In this document: positions 25,373 through 33,687 of the stretch, in pieces
Layout: every line of letters starts with the position of its first letter
How positions within the stretch are numbered: position 1 is the first letter of the stretch
Source of the DNA: Herpetosiphon llansteffanensis
GTDB lineage: Bacteria > Chloroflexota > Chloroflexia > Chloroflexales > Herpetosiphonaceae
DNA: 64,000 bases
Direction of reading: 5' to 3'
Assembly (NCBI RefSeq): GCF_003205875.1
Contig: NZ_PUBZ01000082.1
Span: 1-64,000, forward strand
Notes under the pieces: generated by a model
Database searches by the model: none
Seen by the model: the letters and a program-made list of their open reading frames with translations, nothing else
Told to the model about the DNA's origin: nothing
Made by a program: the position numbers and the translations under genes

Positions 25373-27067
25373 TCACCATTCGCTACCTTGGTCGCGGAAG
25401 CGCTCCAACAGCCCAAAACTTACAAAGGTAACCAGCATCAACAGGCTGCTCATTGCCAAAGCTTGGCCATAGTTGCTTGCGCCAGGTTGGCCCAAAAAGC
25501 GAAAGATTACCACGGGCATGGTGGCGGTATCGGGGCTGGTTACGCTCACAACCAGCGCTGCCCCAAAATCGCCTAACGAAACAGTAAAGGCAAAGAGCGC
25601 CGAAGCCATGATGCTTGGCCAGAGCAAACCCAAATCGACTTCGCACCAAGCCTGCCATGGTTTTGCACCCAACATACGCGCAGCCTCGCGTAAACGTGGG
25701 TTTAAACGCCGCAAAGCTGGCAACATTGTGCGAATCACGAATGGCAAGGCCAGCAAAGTATGGGCGAGTGGCAACAAGCCAGACCAACGCCGCAGATCAG
25801 GAGTTTCCCAGCCCCAAAGTTCATACGAACGAAAAGCGATAATATAACCCAAACCAATGGTTACCGCCGATGTTCCCAAGGGCAGCATCAGCATGCCATC
25901 GAGCAGCTTGGTTAGGTGGCCTTGGGGCTGAGCCAGCAAATAGGCACAGGGCATACCAAACGCCAACGCCAAGATTGTGGTAATGCCTGCATAGCGCAGC
26001 GAATTGAGCATAGCTTGGGTTGGCGGCACATAGGCATAACTACCACGCTGATTGATGCTCAGCATGCGAAAATATTCAAGGCTCCACTGACCATCAAGCC
26101 GCAATGCGCCAAGCAGCAAACTGCCCAATGGCAAGACGATCAGACTCCCCACCAGCAGCATAACCAAGCCAATAGCCAAGCGCGTTGGCCAACGCTGAGC
26201 ACGACGCAACGGCAATTGCTGCGCTTCTTGGGCCACGCTGCTCCGCCGTACAAGCCGCGTATAGGCCAAGGTCAAGCCCAAACTGGTGAGAATTTGCAAC
26301 AGCGAGAGAGTTGCAGCAACAGGCAAATTAAATTGACGAATCGCTTGATCATAAATTTCGACCTCGATCGTGCGTTGTTGGCTGCTGCCCAATAACAGCA
26401 CCGTGCCAAAGGCCGAAAACGTAAAGGTAAAAACCAATAATGCTGCTGCTAATAAGGCTGGCATTGCCAAGGGCAAGGTCACTTCGAGCCAAACCCGCCA
26501 GCGCGGCGCGCCCAGCACATTGGCCGAAGCCTCCAAACGCTGGTCGTGGTTGCTCCAATAGGCGCTGAGCAAACGCACCACCACCGTCAAGTTGAAAAAA
26601 ACATGGGCCAGCAAAATCATGCCAAGGCTTTGCTCAAGCTGCAACGGCGCTTGCGTAAGCTCAAACCACGCCATCAACCAGCGATTGACCAAGCCACGCT
26701 CGCCAAGCAAAGCCCGAAAAGCCAAGGCTACAACCACAGTTGGTAACACAAATGGCACTGCAATCAACGAGCGAATCAATGCCCGCCCGGGAAAGCGATA
26801 GTGCGCCAGAATATAGGCGGTTGGCACGCCGAGCAGCAGGGTAAACAGGGTTGAAAGGCTGGCTTGCCAAGCGCTCCAGGCCACAACATGCAGCAAGCTA
26901 CGGTTGCTCACGACTGCTTGAATGGCAACCAACAAGCCCTTTTCTGCAAAGGCGCGTTGCATAATTGCCCACAGTGGCACTCCAAAAAAGAGCATAAAAA
27001 AAGCGAGCGCTGGCAAGGCCAAAAGCCAATAGAGCCATTGAATGCGCCGCTGGTTGCTGTTTGACAT
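25373..27067 (-). CDS. Two-module ABC transporter permease (ThiP/FbpB-like)
   Basis: The 564-residue protein has about twelve membrane helices in two homologous halves, each with an EAA loop: EASANVLGAPRWRVW in the first and EAARMLGAKPWQAW in the second. This double-length permease plan is that of ThiP (thiamine) and FbpB-type ferric iron importers. The binding protein and ATPase genes are not in this window, so the substrate cannot be inferred from context. It follows the DJ-1/PfpI gene by 21 bp on the same strand. Confidence 0.88.
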   Translation of the reverse strand: MSNSNQRRIQWLYWLLALPALAFFMLFFGVPLWAIMQRAFAEKGLLVAIQAVVSNRSLLHVVAWSAWQASLSTLFTLLLGVPTAYILAHYRFPGRALIRSLIAVPFVLPTVVVALAFRALLGERGLVNRWLMAWFELTQAPLQLEQSLGMILLAHVFFNLTVVVRLLSAYWSNHDQRLEASANVLGAPRWRVWLEVTLPLAMPALLAAALLVFTFTFSAFGTVLLLGSSQQRTIEVEIYDQAIRQFNLPVAATLSLLQILTSLGLTLAYTRLVRRSSVAQEAQQLPLRRAQRWPTRLAIGLVMLLVGSLIVLPLGSLLLGALRLDGQWSLEYFRMLSINQRGSYAYVPPTQAMLNSLRYAGITTILALAFGMPCAYLLAQPQGHLTKLLDGMLMLPLGTSAVTIGLGYIIAFRSYELWGWETPDLRRWSGLLPLAHTLLALPFVIRTMLPALRRLNPRLREAARMLGAKPWQAWCEVDLGLLWPSIMASALFAFTVSLGDFGAALVVSVTSPDTATMPVVIFRFLGQPGASNYGQALAMSSLLMLVTFVSFGLLERFRDQGSEW

Positions 27068-27088
27068 AGCTATTTCTCGGCTACGACC

Positions 27089-27655
27089 CTAGCGCCATTC
27101 GATGCGCTCGGCAACTTGGGCACGCAGTTCTGGGTTAAACCAGGTTTCTAGCAAGGCAAGCGCCAAATCGATGCCTGCTGAAACGCCCGCCGAGCTAGCA
27201 ATTGGCGGCGCGATGATATAGCGCTGTTCACGCTCGACCATAATCTGGCTATTTTCGGCCAAAAGATCAAAGGCGGTGTAATGGGTTGTGGCTCGTTGGC
27301 CATCGAGCAAGCCAGCAGCCGAAAGCACCAAGGCCCCAGTGCAAACCGAAACAACCCAGCCCCGATCACGCTGTTGGCGCAAATAATCGAGAATCAGGTT
27401 GTTGTGTCGGGCATGCGTCCGTGCACCAAGCCCACCTGGCACCAACACTACATCAAAAGCTGGCGCATCGGCAAAGCCATAATCTGGCTGAATTTTCAGG
27501 CCATAACGGGCTTTGACAGTTTGGGCTTGCTCGGCAACCGTATTGACCGTCAGATCAACCCAATTGCTGGCCATGCCAAACACTTCCATTGGCCCGATAA
27601 AATCCAATTCCTCTGCATCGTTGAACAGCAAGATGCCAATTGATTTAATTGTCAT
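27089..27655 (-). CDS. DJ-1/PfpI-family protein
   Basis: The 188-residue product has the DJ-1/PfpI class I amidotransferase-like fold. The nucleophile elbow VVSVCTGALVLSAAGLL holds the reactive Cys (about residue 103), and the strand LVPGGLGAR precedes it. ATTHYTAFD after the elbow is typical of the ThiJ/isonitrile hydratase-like group. The family covers glyoxalases, isonitrile hydratases and chaperones, and this one cannot be placed further. It starts 6 bp after the acylphosphatase gene. Confidence 0.85.
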   Translation of the reverse strand: MTIKSIGILLFNDAEELDFIGPMEVFGMASNWVDLTVNTVAEQAQTVKARYGLKIQPDYGFADAPAFDVVLVPGGLGARTHARHNNLILDYLRQQRDRGWVVSVCTGALVLSAAGLLDGQRATTHYTAFDLLAENSQIMVEREQRYIIAPPIASSAGVSAGIDLALALLETWFNPELRAQVAERIEWR

Positions 27656-27661
27656 TGTTGG

Positions 27662-27940
27662 TTACCACGCAATATCAAAAGTTGGCTCGCGATGGGTTGC
27701 TTCTTCCCACGTGACTTCAACATGTTGCACTTTAGCATGCACTGGGCCGCTATAGCACCAGCTAATCATGCGCTGCACGCCTGCTTGGCTACCCTCGAAG
27801 ATTGCTTCGACGCTGCCGTCGGGCAGGTTTTTGACCCAACCGCCAACCTTGGCCAAACGCGCTTGGTCGCGGCAATTAGCGCGAAAATTCACCCCCTGCA
27901 CGGTTCCGGTCACAATCACATGGGCGCGGGTTGTTTCCAC
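27662..27940 (-). CDS. acyP: Acylphosphatase
   Basis: The 92-residue protein matches acylphosphatase in length and motifs: TVQGVNFR with the phosphate-binding Arg20, and GGWVKNLPDGSVE with the catalytic Asn38. It hydrolyses acyl phosphates in the cytosol. A minor change is Asn in place of the usual Gly/Trp/Tyr before the FR pair. It lies 16 bp after the STAS gene and 6 bp before the DJ-1/PfpI gene, so it is part of the same transcript. Confidence 0.92.
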   Translation of the reverse strand: METTRAHVIVTGTVQGVNFRANCRDQARLAKVGGWVKNLPDGSVEAIFEGSQAGVQRMISWCYSGPVHAKVQHVEVTWEEATHREPTFDIAW

Positions 27941-27956
27941 ACAATCCCCCTTATGC

Positions 27957-28991
27957 TTAGGTTGAACGAAGTTCTAAGGCTGCCGCCAGGGTTGGTGCAG
28001 ATAGCACGTTTTGGCGGTTGAGCTTTAACTTTACCATCATTGGCGCGACTTCTGGTTGCAATCCAGCCAAAATCACGCGTGCTCCCAACAATCGTGCGCC
28101 TTGGATAATCCGTTCGAGCATCGTCAACAACGTTTCCGAGGCTGCTGGCACGCTGGTCAGATCAAGAATTAAGGTGTTGGCTCGTTGTTCGTGCAGATAG
28201 CTAAGCAAGGAAGCTTCCACCGCTTCTGCCCGTTGGGCATCGAAGCCGCCGATTAATGGCAGCACCACCACATCATCGCCAACAGGCAGGGCTGCCACGG
28301 TCAGCGCATCCACGGTTTGGCGCAAGGTCGTTTCAGTTGAAACTAATTGTTGATTTGAGGTTTCTAAGCGAATCGCCAACGTGGCTAGCTCATCGGAGCG
28401 TTGCTGCATAGCTTGGCGCGATTGCTCCAACGCTTGTTCACGCTGATTAATCACGTGCATCAGCGCAGCAATAATCACTCCCGTGCCAATCAGCAAAATC
28501 GTTTGCGAAACCATGGCTAAATATTTGTAATTGTCGCTAACACTCATCATCAGTAACGAATCGGCATCGTTAAAGCCCCACGTGCGATTCATTTCGATAC
28601 TGATGGCAATTAGATGGGTAAAAATACTAATTGCCACCGCTGCGAAAATCCAACGCCCACGAGCCAAAATAAAGCCAGCCCCAACCAATTCAATACAAAT
28701 AGTTGCAAAATGATACGAGACAAAGCCGCCAACATTATGATTGATCATTGCGACGGTAATTGAACTGGCAAAGTGCAACAATAAGGTTAATGGATACAGA
28801 TTATTGGGCTTGACCAGAAAAATATACCCAACGATGAGCAAGCCATGCACAATCGCCACATAAAAATTAATCTGCGAATGCACATTTTCCCAACCGATAA
28901 TGGGAATTGGCAGAAACAGCGCTGTAATGCCGAGCATAATCCGAGCGTAAAGTTTGGCGCGTTCGACGGGTAGCTGCTTTGAATCTAGCAC
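27957..28991 (-). CDS. Six-helix membrane protein with C-terminal RsbR-like STAS domain
   Basis: The 344-residue product has about six membrane helices (about 13-185), a short coiled segment (about 190-230), and a STAS domain (about 235-340) with the RsbR-like core VVVLPLIGGFDAQRAEAVE and LILDLTSVPAASETLL. RsbR proteins are sensor subunits of the stressosome, a cytosolic complex that controls a switch kinase. Here the N-terminal sensor is a membrane domain, not a globin. The residue after the DLT motif suggests Thr phosphorylation by a partner kinase. No stressosome partner lies next to it. Same strand as mnmE, 26 bp downstream. Confidence 0.8.
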   Translation of the reverse strand: MLDSKQLPVERAKLYARIMLGITALFLPIPIIGWENVHSQINFYVAIVHGLLIVGYIFLVKPNNLYPLTLLLHFASSITVAMINHNVGGFVSYHFATICIELVGAGFILARGRWIFAAVAISIFTHLIAISIEMNRTWGFNDADSLLMMSVSDNYKYLAMVSQTILLIGTGVIIAALMHVINQREQALEQSRQAMQQRSDELATLAIRLETSNQQLVSTETTLRQTVDALTVAALPVGDDVVVLPLIGGFDAQRAEAVEASLLSYLHEQRANTLILDLTSVPAASETLLTMLERIIQGARLLGARVILAGLQPEVAPMMVKLKLNRQNVLSAPTLAAALELRST

Positions 28992-29017
28992 GGGCTTGCT
29001 CCTTGCGGGTTGGGCAG

Positions 29018-30382
29018 TTATTTGCCAATACAGAAGCGACTAAAGATCATATTCAATAAATCATGCTCGACCGTTTCGCCAGTAATTTCACCCAAGCTGG
29101 CAATGGCCTCATGCAAATCGATGGCAATCAGATCAACTGGGCGACCTTCTTGAAAGCCTTGGATGGCTTGCTCAAGGGCGGCGTTGGCGCGGCGCAGGGC
29201 ATCGCGGTGGCGTGGATTGGTCACTAAACGGGCATCGCTGAGCGGCAAACCACCAAGCAATTGCTCAGCGACCATTGTACCTAAATAATCCAAGCCCGTG
29301 CCAGCCTGCGACGAGATTGCGATGCTGCCTCGGAGCGCAGGATGGGTTTGGCGAATTGGGGCCAAATCGGCGTGGTGGCCCAAATCATCCTTGGTCGCAA
29401 TCAAAATAGTTGGGCGTTCGTGGGTTAATTGGGCAATCGCCAGATCCTCGGCGCTCAACGGCTGCGAGCCATCAATCAAAAGCAACACCAAATCGGCCTT
29501 GCTCAAGGCTGCCCGCGAGCGCTCAACGCCAATTCGCTCAACCACATCGTCGGTCTCGGTAATGCCCGCAGTGTCGATCAGCACCACCGGAATGCCGCCA
29601 AGATTGGCGGTTTCTTCCAAGGTGTCGCGGGTTGTGCCTGGAATCGCAGTCACGATTGCGCGTTCGGTGCGCAACAAAGCATTCATCAAACTCGATTTGC
29701 CAGCGTTTGGGCGACCAACCAGCGCCGCCCGTGCCCCTTCGCGCACGACCACCCCTTGATCGGCTCCGGCCAATAGTTGGCTGAGCAGGAGCTGGGCTTG
29801 TTGTAACGGCGGCAGCAATTCCTCGCTTGGCACATCATCTTCGGGGAAATCGGTTAGTGCAGTAACATAGGCCAGCGGATACATCAACTGCTCGCGCAGG
29901 CTGCGCAAATCGCGCGAAAGCCCACCACCAAGCTGATCGAGCGCTAAACTCAGGCCCAAATTGGTTTGGGCTTCGATCACATCGAGGGTTGCTTCAGCTT
30001 GGGCCAAATCAATGCGGCCATTGGCAAACGCTCGCAAGCTAAATTCGCCTGGATTGGCCAAGCGTGCCCCATGAGCCAAAGCCAAGCTGAGGGTTCGGCG
30101 CAACGGCAGCGGGCCGCCATGGCAATGAATTTCAAGAATATCTTCGCCGGTGAAGGAACGTGGGCCTTTGAAAAAAACCGCCAACACTTCATCGACAACC
30201 TGGCCTTGTTCATCGACCACATGGCCATAGCGCATTTGGTAGGAGCGCCAAACGCCTTTGCGCCGCGGTTTGATCACGGCTTGGGCGATGGCGAGGCTTT
30301 GCGGGCCGCTAACCCGAATAATTCCAACCCCACCAACCCCGGGTGGAGTAGCCAATGCGGCAATCGTATCTGCATAGAGCAT
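29018..30382 (-). CDS. mnmE: tRNA modification GTPase MnmE
   Basis: The 454-residue protein has the MnmE plan: an N-terminal tetrahydrofolate-binding domain, a helical domain with a G domain inserted (G1 GRPNAGKS at 223-230, then IPGTTRDT and DTAG), and the C-terminal FCIGK, whose Cys is conserved. With MnmG it installs the aminomethyl group on uridine 34 of some tRNAs. The start at 30382 overlaps the stop of the dihaem cytochrome gene as TAATG, so translation is probably coupled. No mnmG is in the window. Confidence 0.95.
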   Translation of the reverse strand: MLYADTIAALATPPGVGGVGIIRVSGPQSLAIAQAVIKPRRKGVWRSYQMRYGHVVDEQGQVVDEVLAVFFKGPRSFTGEDILEIHCHGGPLPLRRTLSLALAHGARLANPGEFSLRAFANGRIDLAQAEATLDVIEAQTNLGLSLALDQLGGGLSRDLRSLREQLMYPLAYVTALTDFPEDDVPSEELLPPLQQAQLLLSQLLAGADQGVVVREGARAALVGRPNAGKSSLMNALLRTERAIVTAIPGTTRDTLEETANLGGIPVVLIDTAGITETDDVVERIGVERSRAALSKADLVLLLIDGSQPLSAEDLAIAQLTHERPTILIATKDDLGHHADLAPIRQTHPALRGSIAISSQAGTGLDYLGTMVAEQLLGGLPLSDARLVTNPRHRDALRRANAALEQAIQGFQEGRPVDLIAIDLHEAIASLGEITGETVEHDLLNMIFSRFCIGK

Positions 30383-30750
30383 TAGCGCAACCTCGATGTG
30401 TTGGTTAATGGCGTGGTTGGCGGCATGCCCTGCACATGGCAAAAACCACAGGTTGGCGCAAAGCTATGGTTAAAACTGGGCGCGGTTGGCAGCCCAGCGT
30501 TATGACAAGTTTTACAATCAGCGACCGCAACCGTAACATCGTGGTTGGGCAATTCTTTGACATCGGGGCCATAGGCTGCACCAAAGGCAAACACCCAAGT
30601 TGCCACAATCACCAAACCAGTCATGGCAAACATCAAACGCATGGGCCAACTGCGCATCATGGCGCGGTAGCGGGCGCGAGCAGCTTCTTTATCGAACACT
30701 GGCGCAGCATCTGGCTGCTCGTCGGGCAGCATTTCAGGTGCATCGCTCAT
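30382..30750 (-). CDS. Small membrane-anchored c-type cytochrome with two haem sites
   Basis: The 122-residue product has one membrane helix (about 38-60) after a charged cytosolic N-terminus, and then two haem-binding motifs, CKTCH and CGFCH, in the last 45 residues. The haem domain should face outside. Two CXXCH sites in such a short protein suggest an electron-transfer subunit of a larger complex. It overlaps mnmE by one base, an unusual partner; no oxidoreductase genes are nearby. AAGGAT lies about 9 nt before the start. Confidence 0.82.
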   Translation of the reverse strand: MSDAPEMLPDEQPDAAPVFDKEAARARYRAMMRSWPMRLMFAMTGLVIVATWVFAFGAAYGPDVKELPNHDVTVAVADCKTCHNAGLPTAPSFNHSFAPTCGFCHVQGMPPTTPLTNTSRLR

Positions 30751-30827
30751 AGGGCAACATCCTTACTAGCATCAAGCGAATAGCAGTATCCGCTAGATCA
30801 TATCATACTTGGGATTACGGGTTAGGG

Positions 30828-31380
30828 GCACGACATGAAGAACATAGAACATAGAGCATAGAACATAAAATCAAAAATAATCTGTGGAATCTGTGGCTAA
30901 AAAAATAATCATTCGTGCAATTTGTGGAATTCGTGGCTAAAAAATCAGGCTTCGTGTCGTTCGTGGATTACTATTTCAACGCAGAGGCGCAGAGCACCGA
31001 AGGATGAAGGCAAGAAAGAACATAGAGCATAGAACATAGAGCTTGGGGATCGGTTGGTGGGGACTGGGGATCGGTGACGGGGCTATTGGCTTATGGCTAT
31101 CGGCTATGGGAACACACGAACCTAATCATAATAATCTGTGGAATCTGTGGCCAACAGAAAGGATGAAGGATGAAGTCATTCCCACCCTTCGCGATCTTCG
31201 CGATCTTCGTATTTTCAGGCTTCGTGCTCTTCGTGTCCTTCGTGGATCAAATATTTAACGCAGAGGAACGATGGCTATAGGCTTCAGGCTGTCGGCTATC
31301 GGAACAATTGGTAGAATGATCCTGGATTCAATAGCCAAAAGCCAATAGCCCATAGCTAATTTCCCTTCGTGGATCAATAT
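30828..31380. repeat. Modular intergenic repeat island 3 (largest)
   Basis: About 550 bp with no gene. Modules include ACATAGAGCATAGAACATA (30844-30866 and again 31020-31042), AATCTGTGGAATCTGTGG type pairs (30879-30895 and 31133-31150), TTTGTGGAATTCGTGG (30918-30935), GTGTCGTTCGTGGAT (30953-30967), AACGCAGAGGCGCAGAG (30979-30995), ATTGGCTTATGGCTAT (31083-31100), CTTCGCGATCTTCGCGATCTTCG (31186-31210), CTTCGTGTCCTTCGTGGATC (31229-31249), and CCAAAAGCCAATAGCCCATAG near 31336-31356. Both orientations occur in the same island. Confidence 0.82.
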
Positions 31381-31409
31381 CCATCGTTTGACCAAGCCGA
31401 TTTTTTCGG

Positions 31410-31510
31410 GTACAGTGCTTGATACAGGGCCATGCCCAAAGTGAATATCGTCTCGTCGCCGAGACAACCATGGTGGAGTCAGTCGCAGTAATGCGGCTTT
31501 TTTAGTTTAG
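31410..31510 (+). ncRNA. Structured leader upstream of antiporter, unassigned class
   Basis: Three hairpins lie just before the antiporter gene: GGGC/GCCC at 31427-31437, GTCTCG/CGAGAC with a TCGC loop at 31450-31465, and GTCGCA/TGCGGC with a GTAA loop at 31482-31497, followed by T residues at 31498-31503. A CCATGG palindrome lies between the second and third. The last hairpin is an intrinsic terminator shape, 55 bp before the start codon, so the leader may act as an attenuator or riboswitch. It does not match a riboswitch consensus I can recall. Confidence 0.5.
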
Positions 31511-31557
31511 TTTTGGTTGCGTTTGCTGGCCCCAAAGCAGCCAACAAGGAGCTTCGC

Positions 31558-32850
31558 ATGTCGCTGATCGTGGTTCAAGCCAATGCTGCACCAGCGCCAG
31601 CAGCCGCTGCTGGTGATGGCATGTCGCCGCTGTTGCAATTGGTGCTAGCGTTGGCGGTGTTGATTGCCGCTGCCAAAATTGGTGGGCTTATCAGCACCAA
31701 ACTCAAGCAGCCAGCAGTTTTAGGCGAGCTTTTAGTGGGAATTTTGCTTGGACCTAGTGTGCTGAATTTTCTGCAACTTGGCTTTTTTACCAGCCCCCAC
31801 TTGCAAACAACCGTCTTTGAAATTGCCGAAATTGGCGTGATTTTCTTGATGTTTGTGGCTGGGCTTGAGGTCAAATTGCCTGATCTGTTGGCGGCAGGCA
31901 AAGTTTCGACCATCGCAGGCGTGCTGGGTGTGATCATCCCGTTGCTTGGAGGTTTTGCGCTGGCTTGGTTTTGGCCCAACAACTACTCGTTCACCAAAAG
32001 CCTGTTTATTGGCATTTTGCTGACCGCAACCAGCGTTTCAATTTCAGCCCAGACCTTGCTGGAGCTAGGCAAATTGCGTTCGCGGGTTGGTTTATCGCTG
32101 CTGGGGGCGGCAATTGTCGATGATGTTTTGGTGATTGTGCTGCTTTCGACCTTTGTGGCCTTGACTGCTAGCAGCGGCGGCGGCATTATGACGGTGCTAA
32201 GTATTGTGGGCGTAATGCTACTTTATTTCGTCGTGATGAGCATTTTCGGGCTGCGCGCATTGCCATGGCTCATGCGTAAAGCTGCTAAATTGCCAATTAG
32301 CCAACCGCTGGTGAGCAGCGCGATTGTGCTGGTGCTGATTGCAGCATGGAGTGCAGAAGCCTTGGGTGGCGTTGCTGCCATTACTGGCGCATTTTTGATT
32401 GGCGTATTTCTTGGTCGCACGCCCTATCACAACCGAATTGAGGATGGCATGCAAACGTTGACCTACGCCTTCTTTGTGCCAATCTTCTTTGCCAGCATCG
32501 GCTTGCATGCCAATATTTTTGCCTTACCAAGCGATTTGGTGGTATTTGCAGCATTACTGTGTCTGATTGCGATTGTGAGCAAAATTATTGGTTGTGGCTT
32601 GGGCGCGAAACTTGGCGGCATGAATAATAAAGAATCGTTGCAGGTTGGCTTGGGCATGATTTCGCGTGGCGAAGTTGGCTTGATTGTCGCTAGCGTCGGC
32701 ATTCGCCAAGGAATTATTGGCGAAGATGTGTTTGCTATGACCGTGCTGATGGTGTTGGTAACAACCTTGGTCACGCCGTTAGTCTTACGTTGGTCGTTTG
32801 GCAACGAGCAAACGCCGAAAGCAGAAACGCCAAGCCCGCAACCAAACTAA
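31558..32850 (+). CDS. CPA2-type cation:proton antiporter (Kef/NapA-like)
   Basis: The 430-residue protein has about twelve or thirteen membrane helices and signatures of the CPA2 family: KQPAVLGELLVGILLGPSVL in helix 2, the LMFVAGLE loop, and the AAIVDDVLVIVLL helix with two adjacent Asp residues, typical of the ion-binding site. It has no cytosolic TrkA-N domain. It probably exchanges Na+ or K+ for H+. The start at 31558 follows AAGGAG by 8 nt. The adjacent PII-like gene probably encodes its regulator. Confidence 0.9.
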   Translation: MSLIVVQANAAPAPAAAAGDGMSPLLQLVLALAVLIAAAKIGGLISTKLKQPAVLGELLVGILLGPSVLNFLQLGFFTSPHLQTTVFEIAEIGVIFLMFVAGLEVKLPDLLAAGKVSTIAGVLGVIIPLLGGFALAWFWPNNYSFTKSLFIGILLTATSVSISAQTLLELGKLRSRVGLSLLGAAIVDDVLVIVLLSTFVALTASSGGGIMTVLSIVGVMLLYFVVMSIFGLRALPWLMRKAAKLPISQPLVSSAIVLVLIAAWSAEALGGVAAITGAFLIGVFLGRTPYHNRIEDGMQTLTYAFFVPIFFASIGLHANIFALPSDLVVFAALLCLIAIVSKIIGCGLGAKLGGMNNKESLQVGLGMISRGEVGLIVASVGIRQGIIGEDVFAMTVLMVLVTTLVTPLVLRWSFGNEQTPKAETPSPQPN

Positions 32851-32890
32851 AATCAATTCTCGTCAGTGTTGTAGCAAAGGAGCAATTGCC

Positions 32891-33256
32891 ATGAATCAAG
32901 GCCAATTAGAAACATTGATCTTTATTTTAAATGATGTTGATCTCTTAAATGAGGTATTGCGGGCGTGGGAAGAGCAAGGCGTGCGCGGCGTTACGGTGCT
33001 ACGCAGCACAGGTCTTGGCCGAATTGGCAATGCGTTGTATCGCGATGATGCACCCTTGTTTCCCTCGTTGCGCGAATTGCTTGAGGACGATGAGATGCAC
33101 CATTTTACGCTGCTAACCGTGGTGCAAAGCAGCCAAGTTGAGCATTTGGTCGCAGTCACCGAGCAAATCACTGGCTCGCTGAATAATCCCAATACGGGCT
33201 TTATTGTGACAATGCCCGTTGGGCGGGTCTTTGGTGGCACACGCAATTTTGAGTAG
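32891..33256 (+). CDS. PII-like signalling protein
   Basis: The 121-residue protein has the ferredoxin-like core of PII proteins: LETLIFILNDVDLLNEVLRAW, then GVRGVTVLRSTGLGR, and TGFIVTMPVGRVFG at the end. It lacks a canonical T-loop and the usual uridylylation Tyr context, as in PII-like relatives that bind other nucleotides or ions. It lies 40 bp after the antiporter with its own AAAGGAG site, so it is likely cotranscribed and probably gates the transporter, as PII-like proteins do for other membrane transporters (inference). Confidence 0.8.
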   Translation: MNQGQLETLIFILNDVDLLNEVLRAWEEQGVRGVTVLRSTGLGRIGNALYRDDAPLFPSLRELLEDDEMHHFTLLTVVQSSQVEHLVAVTEQITGSLNNPNTGFIVTMPVGRVFGGTRNFE

Positions 33257-33608
33257 GCCGAGGGATCAGGGTTCAGGGGTTAGGGGCCAGAAGGCGTGAA
33301 ACCGCGAAGAGCGCGAAGAGCGCGAAGGACGATAGGCTGATGGCGATAGGCTATTGGCTATTGGCTTTTGGCTTTTGGCTTTTAGCTTTTGATTTACCAA
33401 CCCATGTCCGCTAGCCCAAAGCCTGTAGCCCATCGCAATGGCCCTCTAAGTTTTGCTTTTTGACTTTTGACTTTTGCTATGCCAACCCATGTCTGCTAGC
33501 CCACAGCCCGTAGCCCATCGCCATTTGCTTTCTGACTTTTGCCTTTTGACTTTTGACTTTTGCCTTTTCCTTCATCCCTCATCCTTCATCCTTCATCCTT
33601 CGGCTAAT
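33257..33608. repeat. Modular intergenic repeat island 4
   Basis: Gene-free stretch with GAAACCGCGAAGAGCGCGAAG (33296-33326), GGCTATTGGCTATTGGC followed by TTTTGGCTTTTGGC (33351-33380), TTTTGACTTTTGACTTTTG at 33448-33476 and again 33530-33570, two copies of CCAACCCATGTC followed by GCTAGCCCA (33399-33417 and 33482-33503), and CATCCCTCATCCTTCATCC repeats (33572-33600). Confidence 0.82.
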
Positions 33609-33687
33609 CCGTCCTTGCGTTCTACGCTTCTCTGTCGTATGATTTTGGCGAGAATCTCCTTGTTGAGCATTGTAGAACGGCGAGCCT

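Noticed and set aside
31410-31510. Leader as a fluoride, ydaO or yybP-type riboswitch
   Set aside because: The expected conserved loop sequences of these classes as I recall them are not present; it is left as an unassigned structured leader.
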